A stretch of 64,000 nucleotides of DNA from [Clostridium] asparagiforme DSM 15981 (GTDB taxonomy: Bacteria > Bacillota > Clostridia > Lachnospirales > Lachnospiraceae). The stretch is from contig CP102272.1 in NCBI GenBank assembly GCA_025149125.1, positions 1,488,001 to 1,552,000 on the forward strand. The letters are read 5' to 3'. This document shows positions 34,373 to 42,135 of the stretch, in pieces. Every line of letters starts with the position of its first letter. Position 1 is the stretch's first letter. Under the pieces are notes generated by a model. The model ran no database searches and was not told where the DNA came from. It saw nothing but the letters and a program-made list of their open reading frames with translations. Made by a program: the position numbers and the translations under genes.

Positions 34373-34498
34373 ATGACGAATTGGTTTGTTCAGTACCGGA
34401 GGCGATATCGAAAACGAGTCGCTGCAAACATGCGTGCAGAAATTATACAGGGGTATTTTCGTTGCGGGAGCAGTCCATTTGGGCTGCTCCCGCTTTAA
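34373..34498 (+). CDS. Possible 41-residue leader peptide
   Basis: A short ORF with AGAGGTG 4 nt before its ATG. The peptide is basic in its first half (QYRRRYRKR) and ends in SSPFGLLPL. The last 12 codons lie inside the terminator hairpin, and the stop codon is in its T-rich tail. A ribosome finishing this ORF would melt the terminator. This is the geometry of a translation-coupled attenuator. It may equally be a chance ORF. Confidence 0.4.
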   Translation: MTNWFVQYRRRYRKRVAANMRAEIIQGYFRCGSSPFGLLPL

Positions 34499-34502
34499 CT
34501 TT
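34464..34502 (+). terminator. Leader terminator before hydrogenase operon 1
   Basis: GCGGGAGCAG / CTGCTCCCGC form a perfect 10-bp stem with a 10-nt loop, followed by TTTAACTTT. It lies ~140 nt before the NuoE-like gene. Between them (34503-34638) I see only a GC-rich stretch and no second promoter that I would trust. Confidence 0.75.
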
Positions 34503-34638
34503 GTATAATTTTTCACAATACATCGGTGTGAGGCCGCCGCGGGGGGCCGTTGCATCCGGGGCGCTACGGCGGACTGCAGCCGCCGGAAACGTTCCACAAC
34601 ACAAAGGGAATATAGGAAAAAGAGGAGGAATTTGAGCA

Positions 34639-35151
34639 ATGGGTGAAAACACGCGTACATGCTGCTGTGAATGCGATCACAGCGAGGCTGCGCTGCTTGC
34701 GCGAATCGGAGAGCTGGCGGCGGAGTACAGAGGAAAAGAGGGGAGTCTGATCCAGGTGCTGCATATGGCGCAGGGGATTTACGGCTACCTGCCCATCGAG
34801 GTTCAGAAGGTGATCGCGGACACGCTGGATATCCCGCTTGCGGAGGTTGCAGGCGTGGTGACGTTTTATTCGTTCTTTTCCACCCAGCCCAGAGGCCGGC
34901 ATACCATTCGGGTCTGTCTCGGCACCGCCTGTTATGTGCGGGGAGGAAAAAAGATTGTGGAGCGGATTAAGGAGCTTCTGGATGTAGAAATCGGCGAGAC
35001 CACCAAGGACCGGCTGTTCACCTTTGAGGTGGCCCGATGCATCGGCGCCTGCGGCCTGGCTCCGGCCATGTCCATCGACGACCAGGTTTACAAACAGGTG
35101 AACCCCGACAAACTGGAACAGATTCTGAAACGCTACTATGAGGAGGATTGA
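34639..35151 (+). CDS. hymA: NuoE/HymA-type [2Fe-2S] subunit, hydrogenase operon 1
   Basis: A 170-residue thioredoxin-fold [2Fe-2S] protein. The family signature is complete: IQVLHMAQGIYGYLPIEVQ, the helix VAGVVTFYSFF, and the four cluster cysteines in CLGTACYVRGG (first pair) and CIGACGLAPAM (second pair). It passes electrons within NuoEF-type flavin modules of electron-bifurcating hydrogenases. It is the first gene of the operon, with AGAGGAGGAA upstream, and is 4 nt from the following large fusion gene. An N-terminal CCCECD segment carries additional cysteines not usual in the family. Confidence 0.92.
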   Translation: MGENTRTCCCECDHSEAALLARIGELAAEYRGKEGSLIQVLHMAQGIYGYLPIEVQKVIADTLDIPLAEVAGVVTFYSFFSTQPRGRHTIRVCLGTACYVRGGKKIVERIKELLDVEIGETTKDRLFTFEVARCIGACGLAPAMSIDDQVYKQVNPDKLEQILKRYYEED

Positions 35152-35155
35152 GACG

Positions 35156-38100
35156 ATGGGTGCAATGAATGAAAAATCCGGGGAAAACCTGACCATAAAG
35201 AGCGCCGCCGATCTGGCCGCGATCAAAAAAGAATACCTGGCCCGCCGCAGCCAGTACAAACGGCAGGTGCTGGTGTGCGGAGGCGCGGGCTGCATCTCCT
35301 CCCACTGCCAGGACGTGAAGGACGTCCTTTTCGAGGCGCTTAAGACCTACAAACTGGAGGACGAGGTGGAGGTGTTAGTCACCGGCTGTATGGGCACCTG
35401 CGCCCTGGGTCCCGTGATCCTGGTTCAGCCTGACGGCGTGTTCTACACCAAAATGGACCCGGAAAAGGTGGAGAACGTGGTGCTGCAACATCTGGTGAAC
35501 GATCAGATCTGCGAGGAGTATACATATTTTGACGACGACATGGGCATCCATGTGCCTAAAATGGAGAACATCGGTTTCTTTGAGGGCCAGATCCGCATCG
35601 CACTGCGCAACTGCGGCCAGATGGAATTCTCCTCCCTGGAAGCCTACGTGGCCCGGGACGGCTATGCGGCCCTGGCCAAGGCCCTTCACGGCATGACTCA
35701 GGAGGACGTGGTGACCGTTGTCAAGGACGCGGGCCTCAGAGGCCGCGGCGGCGCGGGCTTCCCCACGGGCGTGAAGTGGGAGGCAGGTTTGAAGGCCGTG
35801 TCCGGGGACGGGCGCAAGTTCATGGTCTGTAACGCCGATGAGGGCGATCCGGGCGCATTTATGGACCGCAGCCTGTTGGAGGGCGATCCCCACAGCATCA
35901 TCGAGGGTATGATGTTGGGCGGTTACGCCATCGGCGCTTCCAAAGGTTACGTCTACGTGCGCGCGGAGTATCCCATCGCCGTGGAGCGCCTGGGAAATGC
36001 CATCGATCAGGCACGGGCCGCCGGTATCCTGGGCGAGCACATCCTGGGCAGTAATTTCAGTTTTGACTTAGAGATCCGCATCGGCGCGGGCGCGTTCGTC
36101 TGCGGCGAGGAGACCTCCCTGCTGGCCTCCATCGAGGGCAAACGCGGAGAGCCAAGGCAGAAACCGCCATTCCCCTTTGAGAAGGGCCTGTTTGAAAGCC
36201 CCACCATCATCAACAACGTGGAAACCCTGGCAAACGTGGCTCCCATCGTGTTAAACGGTTCCCAGTGGTACCGCCAGTTCGGAACGGAGAAGAGCGCGGG
36301 CACCAAGGTGTTCGCCCTGGCTGGAGACATCGTCAACGCGGGTATCATCGAGGTGCCCATGGGCACCATCCTGGGCGACATCATCTATAAGATCGGCGGA
36401 GGCATCATCGGAGGCAAGAAATTCAAGGCCATCCAGTCCGGCGGTCCCTCCGGCGGCTGCCTCACCAAGGAGCATTTAAACACGCCGGTGGACTACGAGT
36501 CCCTGGCCAAGCTGGGCGCGATCATGGGCTCCGGCGGCCTGATCGTCATGAACGAGGACACCTGTATGGTGGACACGGCCCGCTATTTCATGGACTTCAT
36601 CTGCGACGAGTCCTGCGGAAAATGTCTCCCCTGCCGCAACGGCACCCGCCGTATGCTGGAAATCCTGGAGCGCATCACAGAGGGCAAGGGCGAGCCCGGC
36701 GATCTGGACCTGCTGGAGGAGCTGGCAGGCACCATCCAGCAGACCGCTATGTGCGGCCTGGGCCAGACCGCACCCAACCCGGTGCTGTCCACCCTGAAAT
36801 ATTTCCGGGACGAGTACGAGGCCCATATCTACGACAAGCACTGCAGCGCGGGCGTGTGCGCGGAGCTTCAGACCTCGCCCTGCCGCAACGCGTGTCCGGC
36901 CAATGTGTTTATCCCCGGCTACATGTCCCTGCTGGCCGCCGGCCGCATCGACGACGCCTACCGCCTGATCCGCCAGGACAATCCGTTCCCGGCTGTGTGC
37001 GGCCGCGTCTGCACACACCCCTGCGAGTCCCACTGCCGCCGGGCGCAGGTGGACGAACCGCTGGCGATCTGTTCCCTCAAGCGCTTTATCGGCGACTACG
37101 CGCTGCGGGACGAGTACAATATCCCGCTGGTGGAGCCCCTGGCATCCACCGGCAAGAAGGTGTCCGTGATCGGAGCGGGTCCCTCCGGCCTGACCTGCGC
37201 CTATTACCTGGCGAACCTGGGCCATGAAGTCCATGTCTACGAGTCCGAGTCCGTGGCCGGCGGCGTGCTCTACTGGGGCATCCCGGAGTACCGCCTGCCC
37301 AAGAAGGTACTGGAGAAGGAGATCCACGCCATCGAGATGAGCGGCGTGCAGATTCATCTGAACACCCGCATCGGCACGGATTTGAGCTTTGACGAGATGA
37401 AAGAGCAGTCCGACGCCATCTACATCGCAGCCGGAACGCAGGTTTCCCGCGTTCTCGATGTGCCCGGCGAGGAGCAGACCGGAGTGGAGAGCGGACTGGG
37501 CTTCTTAAAGCGCGTGGGCCTGAAGCGGGACCTGAGCGTGCCGGAGAAGCTGGTGGTCATCGGCGGCGGCAGCACGGCTATGGACGTGGCCAGAACGGCC
37601 GTCCGCCTGGGATCCAGCGAGGTGACGGTGGTTTACCGCAGAGCGGAGAAGGAGATGCCCGCCGGAGCCGAGGAGATCGAGGAAGCCAGGGAAGAGGGCG
37701 TTGAGATCATCACCATGGCCTCCCCGGTGGAAATTCTGGGCGAAAACGGGCAGGTGACCGGAATTCGTCTGGTCCGCCGCCAGGAGACCGACTACGGCAG
37801 AGACGGCCGCAGACGCACCGCCCACGTGCCCGGCTCCGAGTTCAACCTGGAGTGCGACGGCGTGATCACCGCCATCAACCAGGATGTGGACCACCGGGTT
37901 TACAAGACCACCCATGTGGCCGCGGACCGCAGCGGAAAGCTGGAGATCGACCGCTTCACCCGCCAGACTGCGGAAAAGGGCGTGTTCGCAGGCGGAGATG
38001 TGAGTCCCTGGGGAGCAAATGTGGTGATCCAGGCCATCGCGGACGGCAAGCAGTCGGCCATGAAGATCGACCAGTATCTGGGCGGCAAGGGGCAGCTCAA

Positions 38101-38284
38101 CGTAGGCCAGTGGTTTGAGATTCCGCAGATCGAGCTGGAGGTGAGCGAACCTCATAACCGTTTTGCCACCAGGAATTTAAGCCCGGAGGAGCGCAAGGAC
38201 AATTTCCGGGAAGTAAACTGCGGCTACCATCAGCTGGATGCCATGGGAGAATCCCTGCGCTGCCTGCACTGCGACCGGCGCTGA
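35156..38284 (+). CDS. NuoF/HymB flavoprotein fused to a GltD/NfnB-like oxidoreductase
   Basis: A 1042-residue two-part flavoprotein. Residues ~30-130 are a thioredoxin-like [2Fe-2S] domain (VLVCGGAGCISS, GCMGTCALGP). Residues ~180-540 are NuoF with the FMN/NADH-site motifs GLRGRGGAGFPTGVKWE and GAGAFVCGEETSLLASIEGK and the 4Fe-4S motif ESCGKCLPCRNGTRRM. From ~575 a GltD/NfnB-like module begins: a Cys-rich Fe-S region (CRNACPANVF, CGRVCTHPCESHC), the FAD site VSVIGAGPSGLTCAYYLANLG (~665), the second nucleotide site VVIGGGSTAMDVARTAVRLG (~800), and GVFAGGDVSPWGANVVIQAI. The C-terminal 2x[4Fe-4S] ferredoxin of normal HymB (present in operon 2) is absent. The fusion could link NADH, a second pyridine nucleotide and ferredoxin in one polypeptide. 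AGGAGG decides the start. Confidence 0.9.
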   Translation: MGAMNEKSGENLTIKSAADLAAIKKEYLARRSQYKRQVLVCGGAGCISSHCQDVKDVLFEALKTYKLEDEVEVLVTGCMGTCALGPVILVQPDGVFYTKMDPEKVENVVLQHLVNDQICEEYTYFDDDMGIHVPKMENIGFFEGQIRIALRNCGQMEFSSLEAYVARDGYAALAKALHGMTQEDVVTVVKDAGLRGRGGAGFPTGVKWEAGLKAVSGDGRKFMVCNADEGDPGAFMDRSLLEGDPHSIIEGMMLGGYAIGASKGYVYVRAEYPIAVERLGNAIDQARAAGILGEHILGSNFSFDLEIRIGAGAFVCGEETSLLASIEGKRGEPRQKPPFPFEKGLFESPTIINNVETLANVAPIVLNGSQWYRQFGTEKSAGTKVFALAGDIVNAGIIEVPMGTILGDIIYKIGGGIIGGKKFKAIQSGGPSGGCLTKEHLNTPVDYESLAKLGAIMGSGGLIVMNEDTCMVDTARYFMDFICDESCGKCLPCRNGTRRMLEILERITEGKGEPGDLDLLEELAGTIQQTAMCGLGQTAPNPVLSTLKYFRDEYEAHIYDKHCSAGVCAELQTSPCRNACPANVFIPGYMSLLAAGRIDDAYRLIRQDNPFPAVCGRVCTHPCESHCRRAQVDEPLAICSLKRFIGDYALRDEYNIPLVEPLASTGKKVSVIGAGPSGLTCAYYLANLGHEVHVYESESVAGGVLYWGIPEYRLPKKVLEKEIHAIEMSGVQIHLNTRIGTDLSFDEMKEQSDAIYIAAGTQVSRVLDVPGEEQTGVESGLGFLKRVGLKRDLSVPEKLVVIGGGSTAMDVARTAVRLGSSEVTVVYRRAEKEMPAGAEEIEEAREEGVEIITMASPVEILGENGQVTGIRLVRRQETDYGRDGRRRTAHVPGSEFNLECDGVITAINQDVDHRVYKTTHVAADRSGKLEIDRFTRQTAEKGVFAGGDVSPWGANVVIQAIADGKQSAMKIDQYLGGKGQLNVGQWFEIPQIELEVSEPHNRFATRNLSPEERKDNFREVNCGYHQLDAMGESLRCLHCDRR

Positions 38285-38365
38285 CACTGAGCGCGCCGCG
38301 CCGTTTAGCGCGGAGCGGACAGTAACCACACTCTTAATGAGATCAATGCCAGGAGGAAAAACGAT

Positions 38366-40159
38366 ATGTTACATTTAACAATAAATGGAAAAGCGGTGGA
38401 GGTCCCGGAGGGCTCCACCATTATGGAAGCGGCGGAGGCGGCCGGCGTCAAGGTGCCCAGCCTGTGCCATATGAAGAATGTCCATCAGTACGGCTCCTGC
38501 CGGATCTGCGTGGTGGAAGTGGAGGGCATGAAGAACCTGCAGGCGTCCTGCATGGTGAAGGCCAGGGAGGGGATGAAGGTGAAAACCCACTCCCCCAAGG
38601 TGCTGGCAGCCAGAAAGGTCCTCTACGAGCTGCTGTTATCCAACCACCCCAAGGACTGTTTGAGCTGCAATCGCAACCAGAGCTGCGAGCTCCAGGAATT
38701 GGGCTATGAGCTGGGCGTGACGGAGAGCCGCTTCGAGGGCGCCATGTCCAAGTCACGGGTGGACATTTCTCCGTCCATCACCCGGGACACCAGCAAATGC
38801 ATCCTGTGCCGCCGCTGCGTTACGGCCTGCGCCCAGATTCAGAAGGTGGGCGCGATCCAGGCCCAGAACCGCGGGTTCGACACCGTGATCAGCCCGGCCA
38901 TGGGCCTGCCCTTAAACTCCACGGCCTGCGCCATGTGCGGTCAGTGCACCGTGGTCTGTCCCACGGGAGCGCTCCAGGAGACGGACGGTCTGACGCCGGT
39001 TTGGAAGGCACTGGCCGATCCCGGCAAGCGGGTCATCGTCCAGGTGGCCCCCGCGGTCCGCGCCGCTTTGGGCGAGGAGTTCGGCCTTCCCTGCGGCACC
39101 CCGGTGACCGGGAAAATGGCAACGGCGCTCCATGAGATCGGCTTTGACGACGTGTTCGACACCCTGTTCTCCGCAGACCTGACCATCCTGGAGGAGGGCA
39201 CGGAGCTGCTCAGCCGTCTGAACGCGGCGCTCACGGGCGGCCAGGCCACGCTGCCCATGATTACCAGCTGTTCCCCGGGCTGGATCAAGCACGTTGAGCA
39301 CCAGTTCCCGGGCGAGCTGGACCACCTGTCCACCTGCAAGAGCCCTCACACCATGATGGGCGCGGTGGTCAAGACCTTCTACGCGGAAAAAACCGGGACG
39401 AAGCCCGAGGATATGTTCGTGGTGTCCGTGATGCCCTGCACGGCCAAGAAGTATGAGATTCAGAGACCCGAGATGGAGGTGGACAAAATCCGCGACGTGG
39501 ACGCGGTGCTGACCACCAGGGAGCTGGCCCGGATGATCAAGAAGTGCGGCATCGACTTTGTGAACCTGCCCGAGGGCGAGTTCGACGCCCCCCTGGGACT
39601 GGGCACCGGCGCGGCCGACATTTTCGGCGTCACCGGCGGCGTGATGGAAGCGGCCCTGCGCACGGTCTACGAGGTAGTGACCGGGACGGAGCTGCCCTTT
39701 GAACAGCTGCATGTGACTCCCATTGTGGGGCTGGAGCAGGTAAAAACTGCGTCCATTACCATTGAGAACACTTTGCCCGCCTATGAGCATTTGAAGGGCG
39801 TTACGGTGAACATCGCCGTGACCAGCGGACTGGAAGGCGCCTCCATGCTGATGAAGGAAGTGGCCGATGGCACGTCGCCCTATCATTTTATCGAGGTGAT
39901 GGGGTGTCCGGGCGGCTGTATCAACGGCGGCGGCCAGCCCAGATGCACGGAGGAGAACTACCGCGAGAAGCGGGCCAAGGCCCTCTACAGCGAGGATGAG
40001 CGCAAGGTCCTGCGCAAGTCCCACGAGAACCCGGATCTGATGAAGCTGTACGGGGAATGGCTGGGCGAACCCAACGGACATCTGGCCCACCATCTGCTGC
40101 ATACCCATTATGTGGAGAGAGGGAAGTATAATCAACTGGTGGAGAACGAAAAGAAGTAA
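38366..40159 (+). CDS. hydA: [FeFe]-hydrogenase large subunit, operon 1
   Basis: A 597-residue catalytic subunit. The N-terminal [2Fe-2S] ferredoxin domain (CHMKNVHQYGSCRICVVEVEG) is followed by the His-Cys3 cluster region (CLSCNRNQSCELQELG) and two [4Fe-4S] motifs (CILCRRCVTAC, CAMCGQCTVVCP). The H-cluster domain carries TSCSPGW (residues 300-306), MPCTAKKYE (from 356) and EVMGCPGGCINGGGQP (from 510). The C-terminal HHLLHTHY is the small-subunit-like tail. It makes or oxidises H2, with electrons from the upstream flavin subunits. It starts 81 nt after the fusion gene, with AGGAGGAA upstream. The maturases HydE/F/G are not in the window. Confidence 0.94.
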   Translation: MLHLTINGKAVEVPEGSTIMEAAEAAGVKVPSLCHMKNVHQYGSCRICVVEVEGMKNLQASCMVKAREGMKVKTHSPKVLAARKVLYELLLSNHPKDCLSCNRNQSCELQELGYELGVTESRFEGAMSKSRVDISPSITRDTSKCILCRRCVTACAQIQKVGAIQAQNRGFDTVISPAMGLPLNSTACAMCGQCTVVCPTGALQETDGLTPVWKALADPGKRVIVQVAPAVRAALGEEFGLPCGTPVTGKMATALHEIGFDDVFDTLFSADLTILEEGTELLSRLNAALTGGQATLPMITSCSPGWIKHVEHQFPGELDHLSTCKSPHTMMGAVVKTFYAEKTGTKPEDMFVVSVMPCTAKKYEIQRPEMEVDKIRDVDAVLTTRELARMIKKCGIDFVNLPEGEFDAPLGLGTGAADIFGVTGGVMEAALRTVYEVVTGTELPFEQLHVTPIVGLEQVKTASITIENTLPAYEHLKGVTVNIAVTSGLEGASMLMKEVADGTSPYHFIEVMGCPGGCINGGGQPRCTEENYREKRAKALYSEDERKVLRKSHENPDLMKLYGEWLGEPNGHLAHHLLHTHYVERGKYNQLVENEKK

Positions 40160-40191
40160 AAATTTGGAAAATGATTACGATATAAAATGAA

Positions 40192-40234
40192 AAAGGCGGC
40201 GAAAACGGAGGATAGGTCCGGGTTCGCCGCCTTT
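40192..40234. terminator. Bidirectional terminator between hydA and ribokinase
   Basis: AAAGGCGGCGAA pairs perfectly with TTCGCCGCCTTT (12 bp, 19-nt loop). The stem ends carry A/T runs on both sides, so it can terminate the hydrogenase operon and the convergent ribokinase operon. Confidence 0.85.
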
Positions 40235-40253
40235 AAAAATATCGGAGATCAAT

Positions 40254-41138
40254 TTATACACGTAAAGCGTTCGTTACTTCTTCCCGCACAGGCATTCCTT
40301 CCTGCGCCCCCAGTTTTTCCGTAGACAAGCCGGCAGCGGCATTCGCAAATTGCAATGCCTCTTCTATATTCGCCCCTTCTGCAATTTTTACGCAAAAAGC
40401 TCCGTTTAGGGTGTCTCCGGCGCCTGTCGTGTCGATTACGTTACCTGGTCGGGCGGGAATCGTCAAAATTTCTCCGGATTTCCGACAAGTGCATACCCCC
40501 TTGGAACCTAACGTTATGATAAGCTTTTCGGGATATCTCCTCAAAAGCTCATCCCGGTCCACCGCTCCAAATAAAATCCGGGCTTCATGCTCGTTTGGAG
40601 TCAGATATGTGACTTTCTCAATGAGATTCTGTTTTAACGAGCGAGCCGGGGCCGGGTTCAATATCACCGGTATTTGGTTGCGGTAGCAGAGATCGATCAC
40701 ATACTCGATGGATTCAAGCGGAATTTCGTGCTGAAGTAGCACCATATCCGACTTTTTTAATTCATGTTCGATATGGCCGATGTAAGCGCGATCCACCCGA
40801 TTGTTAGCCCCCGCCACAATTACGATGGTATTGTCACGTTCTCCAACCGTAATAAATGCAACTCCGGTAGGTGTGTGTTCGACCGTTTTGATATGCTCTG
40901 TCTTAACGCCCTGCGCCTTTAAATTTTCAATTAGTAATGCTCCGTTGCCATCGTCGCCTACACATCCGAACATTTCGACATTGGCGCCTAGTCTTGCCAT
41001 AGCGACTGCTTGATTCGCACCTTTTCCGCCGGGAATATAATACAATTCCCGGCCGGTAATGGTTTCCCCTTTCTTTGGGATTTTTTCCGCCGTTACGGTC
41101 ATGTCCATGTTAATGCTTCCTACAACTGAAATCTTCAT
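40254..41138 (-). CDS. rbsK: Ribokinase
   Basis: A 294-residue PfkB-family kinase. It has MKISVVGSINMDMTVTAEKIP and the GGKGANQAVAMARLGA sugar-binding motif (from ~37), and a C-terminal DTTGAGDTLNGAFCV with the catalytic aspartate. These mark it as ribokinase (ribose + ATP to ribose-5-phosphate), although deoxyribokinase cannot be excluded. The ATG chosen has GAGAGGGAG upstream; longer in-frame starts lie in the preceding gene. It is the last gene of the nucleoside operon and would phosphorylate the ribose released by the nucleoside hydrolase. Base composition is AT-richer than that of the flanking hydrogenase genes. Confidence 0.9.
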   Translation of the reverse strand: MKISVVGSINMDMTVTAEKIPKKGETITGRELYYIPGGKGANQAVAMARLGANVEMFGCVGDDGNGALLIENLKAQGVKTEHIKTVEHTPTGVAFITVGERDNTIVIVAGANNRVDRAYIGHIEHELKKSDMVLLQHEIPLESIEYVIDLCYRNQIPVILNPAPARSLKQNLIEKVTYLTPNEHEARILFGAVDRDELLRRYPEKLIITLGSKGVCTCRKSGEILTIPARPGNVIDTTGAGDTLNGAFCVKIAEGANIEEALQFANAAAGLSTEKLGAQEGMPVREEVTNALRV

Positions 41139-41166
41139 GTTTTCTCCCTCTCGTTTCATCGAATCT

Positions 41167-42135
41167 TTATGACGTGCATACGCCGTCACACAAAACTGAA
41201 TGGATAAATGAAAATACCCGCTCCAAATTTTCTTCTGTTTCAAACCGCACAGAAGAATGGATTGCACCCGGTAGAATTTCCACCTGCGCACGTTTATCCT
41301 TGCAGCAGGTATTTGCTTTTATTGCAAAGCGGACAGATTGCTGCATTGGGAGAATCTCATCACCGCTGCCATGCTGAATCAGAACGGGCGGCATATGTTC
41401 ATGAATTGCATAAATCGGGCTTGCCTTTTTCACAAGTTCACTGCCGGAATCTGCCGGACAGCCTAAAAACATGGAAAGCCATCCCTCACAGTTATGAAAT
41501 GGGAACTGCGAGTCCAGTGATACCGGCATTGCGGGTTCATACTCCTCGCTGCTGTCGGGGGTTCCGTTGGTCAGGAATTGGTTGATCAGGCTATTGATTT
41601 CCAATTCATCATCACACGCAGCAATGTCTGTCAAAGGATACCAGGCGACGCCCCCTGCAATATCAGCCGGAGTGCGCAGGTTAGGATCCATTTCATTATC
41701 ATAATAGATGTCGTTGGTGAACAGACACGCCATCAGCGTCATATATCCGCCGGCACTGCCTCCCCATACAATCATTTTGTCCGGAAGCAGATTGTAATTC
41801 GCAGCATTTGCCTTGAGGAAACGAATTGCCTGTTTTATGTCCTTGACCGGTTCCGGGAAGCGCGCCTCATTAGCAAGGCGGTAATTGAGAGCGCAAACCG
41901 CAAATCCCTTATCCAAACCGTAAAGCATCGGTTCCAGCATCTCCTTTTGACGTTTGTCACATGCAACAAATCCTCCGCCGTGAATGCTGATAATTACCGG
42001 AAATGGTCCTTCAGTGTCCGGAAGCCAGATGTCCAGCTTCTGCGCCTCCGATTTTCCGTATGCCAGATCAAAAAAGCCTTTCTTTCCTGTGACCGGTAAA
42101 AGCGATCCGCCTCTTCTCCACATCCTGTATCCCAT
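41167..42135 (-). CDS. Alpha/beta-hydrolase esterase (HGGG type)
   Basis: A 322-residue serine hydrolase. The oxyanion motif SIHGGGF (His52-Gly55) and nucleophile elbow VWGGSAGGYM (Ser127), with a later GDEILP and GAIHSS, supply the triad. This is the acetyl-esterase/lipase (Aes/BD-FAE) type without signal peptide. Its start codon overlaps the stop of the MFS gene (TAATG), so the two are coupled. In this operon it could remove acyl groups from an imported nucleoside or sugar; that is only a contextual guess. Confidence 0.85.
   Translation of the reverse strand: MGYRMWRRGGSLLPVTGKKGFFDLAYGKSEAQKLDIWLPDTEGPFPVIISIHGGGFVACDKRQKEMLEPMLYGLDKGFAVCALNYRLANEARFPEPVKDIKQAIRFLKANAANYNLLPDKMIVWGGSAGGYMTLMACLFTNDIYYDNEMDPNLRTPADIAGGVAWYPLTDIAACDDELEINSLINQFLTNGTPDSSEEYEPAMPVSLDSQFPFHNCEGWLSMFLGCPADSGSELVKKASPIYAIHEHMPPVLIQHGSGDEILPMQQSVRFAIKANTCCKDKRAQVEILPGAIHSSVRFETEENLERVFSFIHSVLCDGVCTS

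Larger units (their letters stand above)
34279..34508 (+). ncRNA. Structured leader RNA ahead of hydrogenase operon 1
   Basis: The predicted ~220-nt transcript contains a first hairpin with perfect 11-bp arms (TTATACAAAAA at 34288, TTTTTGTATAA at 34318), then a short ORF, then a terminator hairpin. AAATTATACA (34440-34449) can also pair with TGTATAATTT (34502-34511), enclosing the terminator. The TTATACAAA of the first hairpin can pair with TTTGTATAA at 34500 as well. These competing pairings suggest an attenuator. I recognise no known riboswitch or T-box sequence. It could instead be a free small RNA. Confidence 0.5.

Noticed and set aside
34279-34508. T-box or known amino-acid riboswitch before hydrogenase operon 1
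   Set aside because: No AGGGTGG-type T-box sequence and no conserved riboswitch core was seen, and the downstream genes are not amino-acid related.
38281-38365. GACAGTAACCA near 38320 as an end of a palindromic repeat
   Set aside because: No partner inverted end was found within 200 bp.
38912-40135. 407-codon reverse-strand ORF over hydA
   Set aside because: Antisense shadow; the forward frame carries every H-cluster motif.
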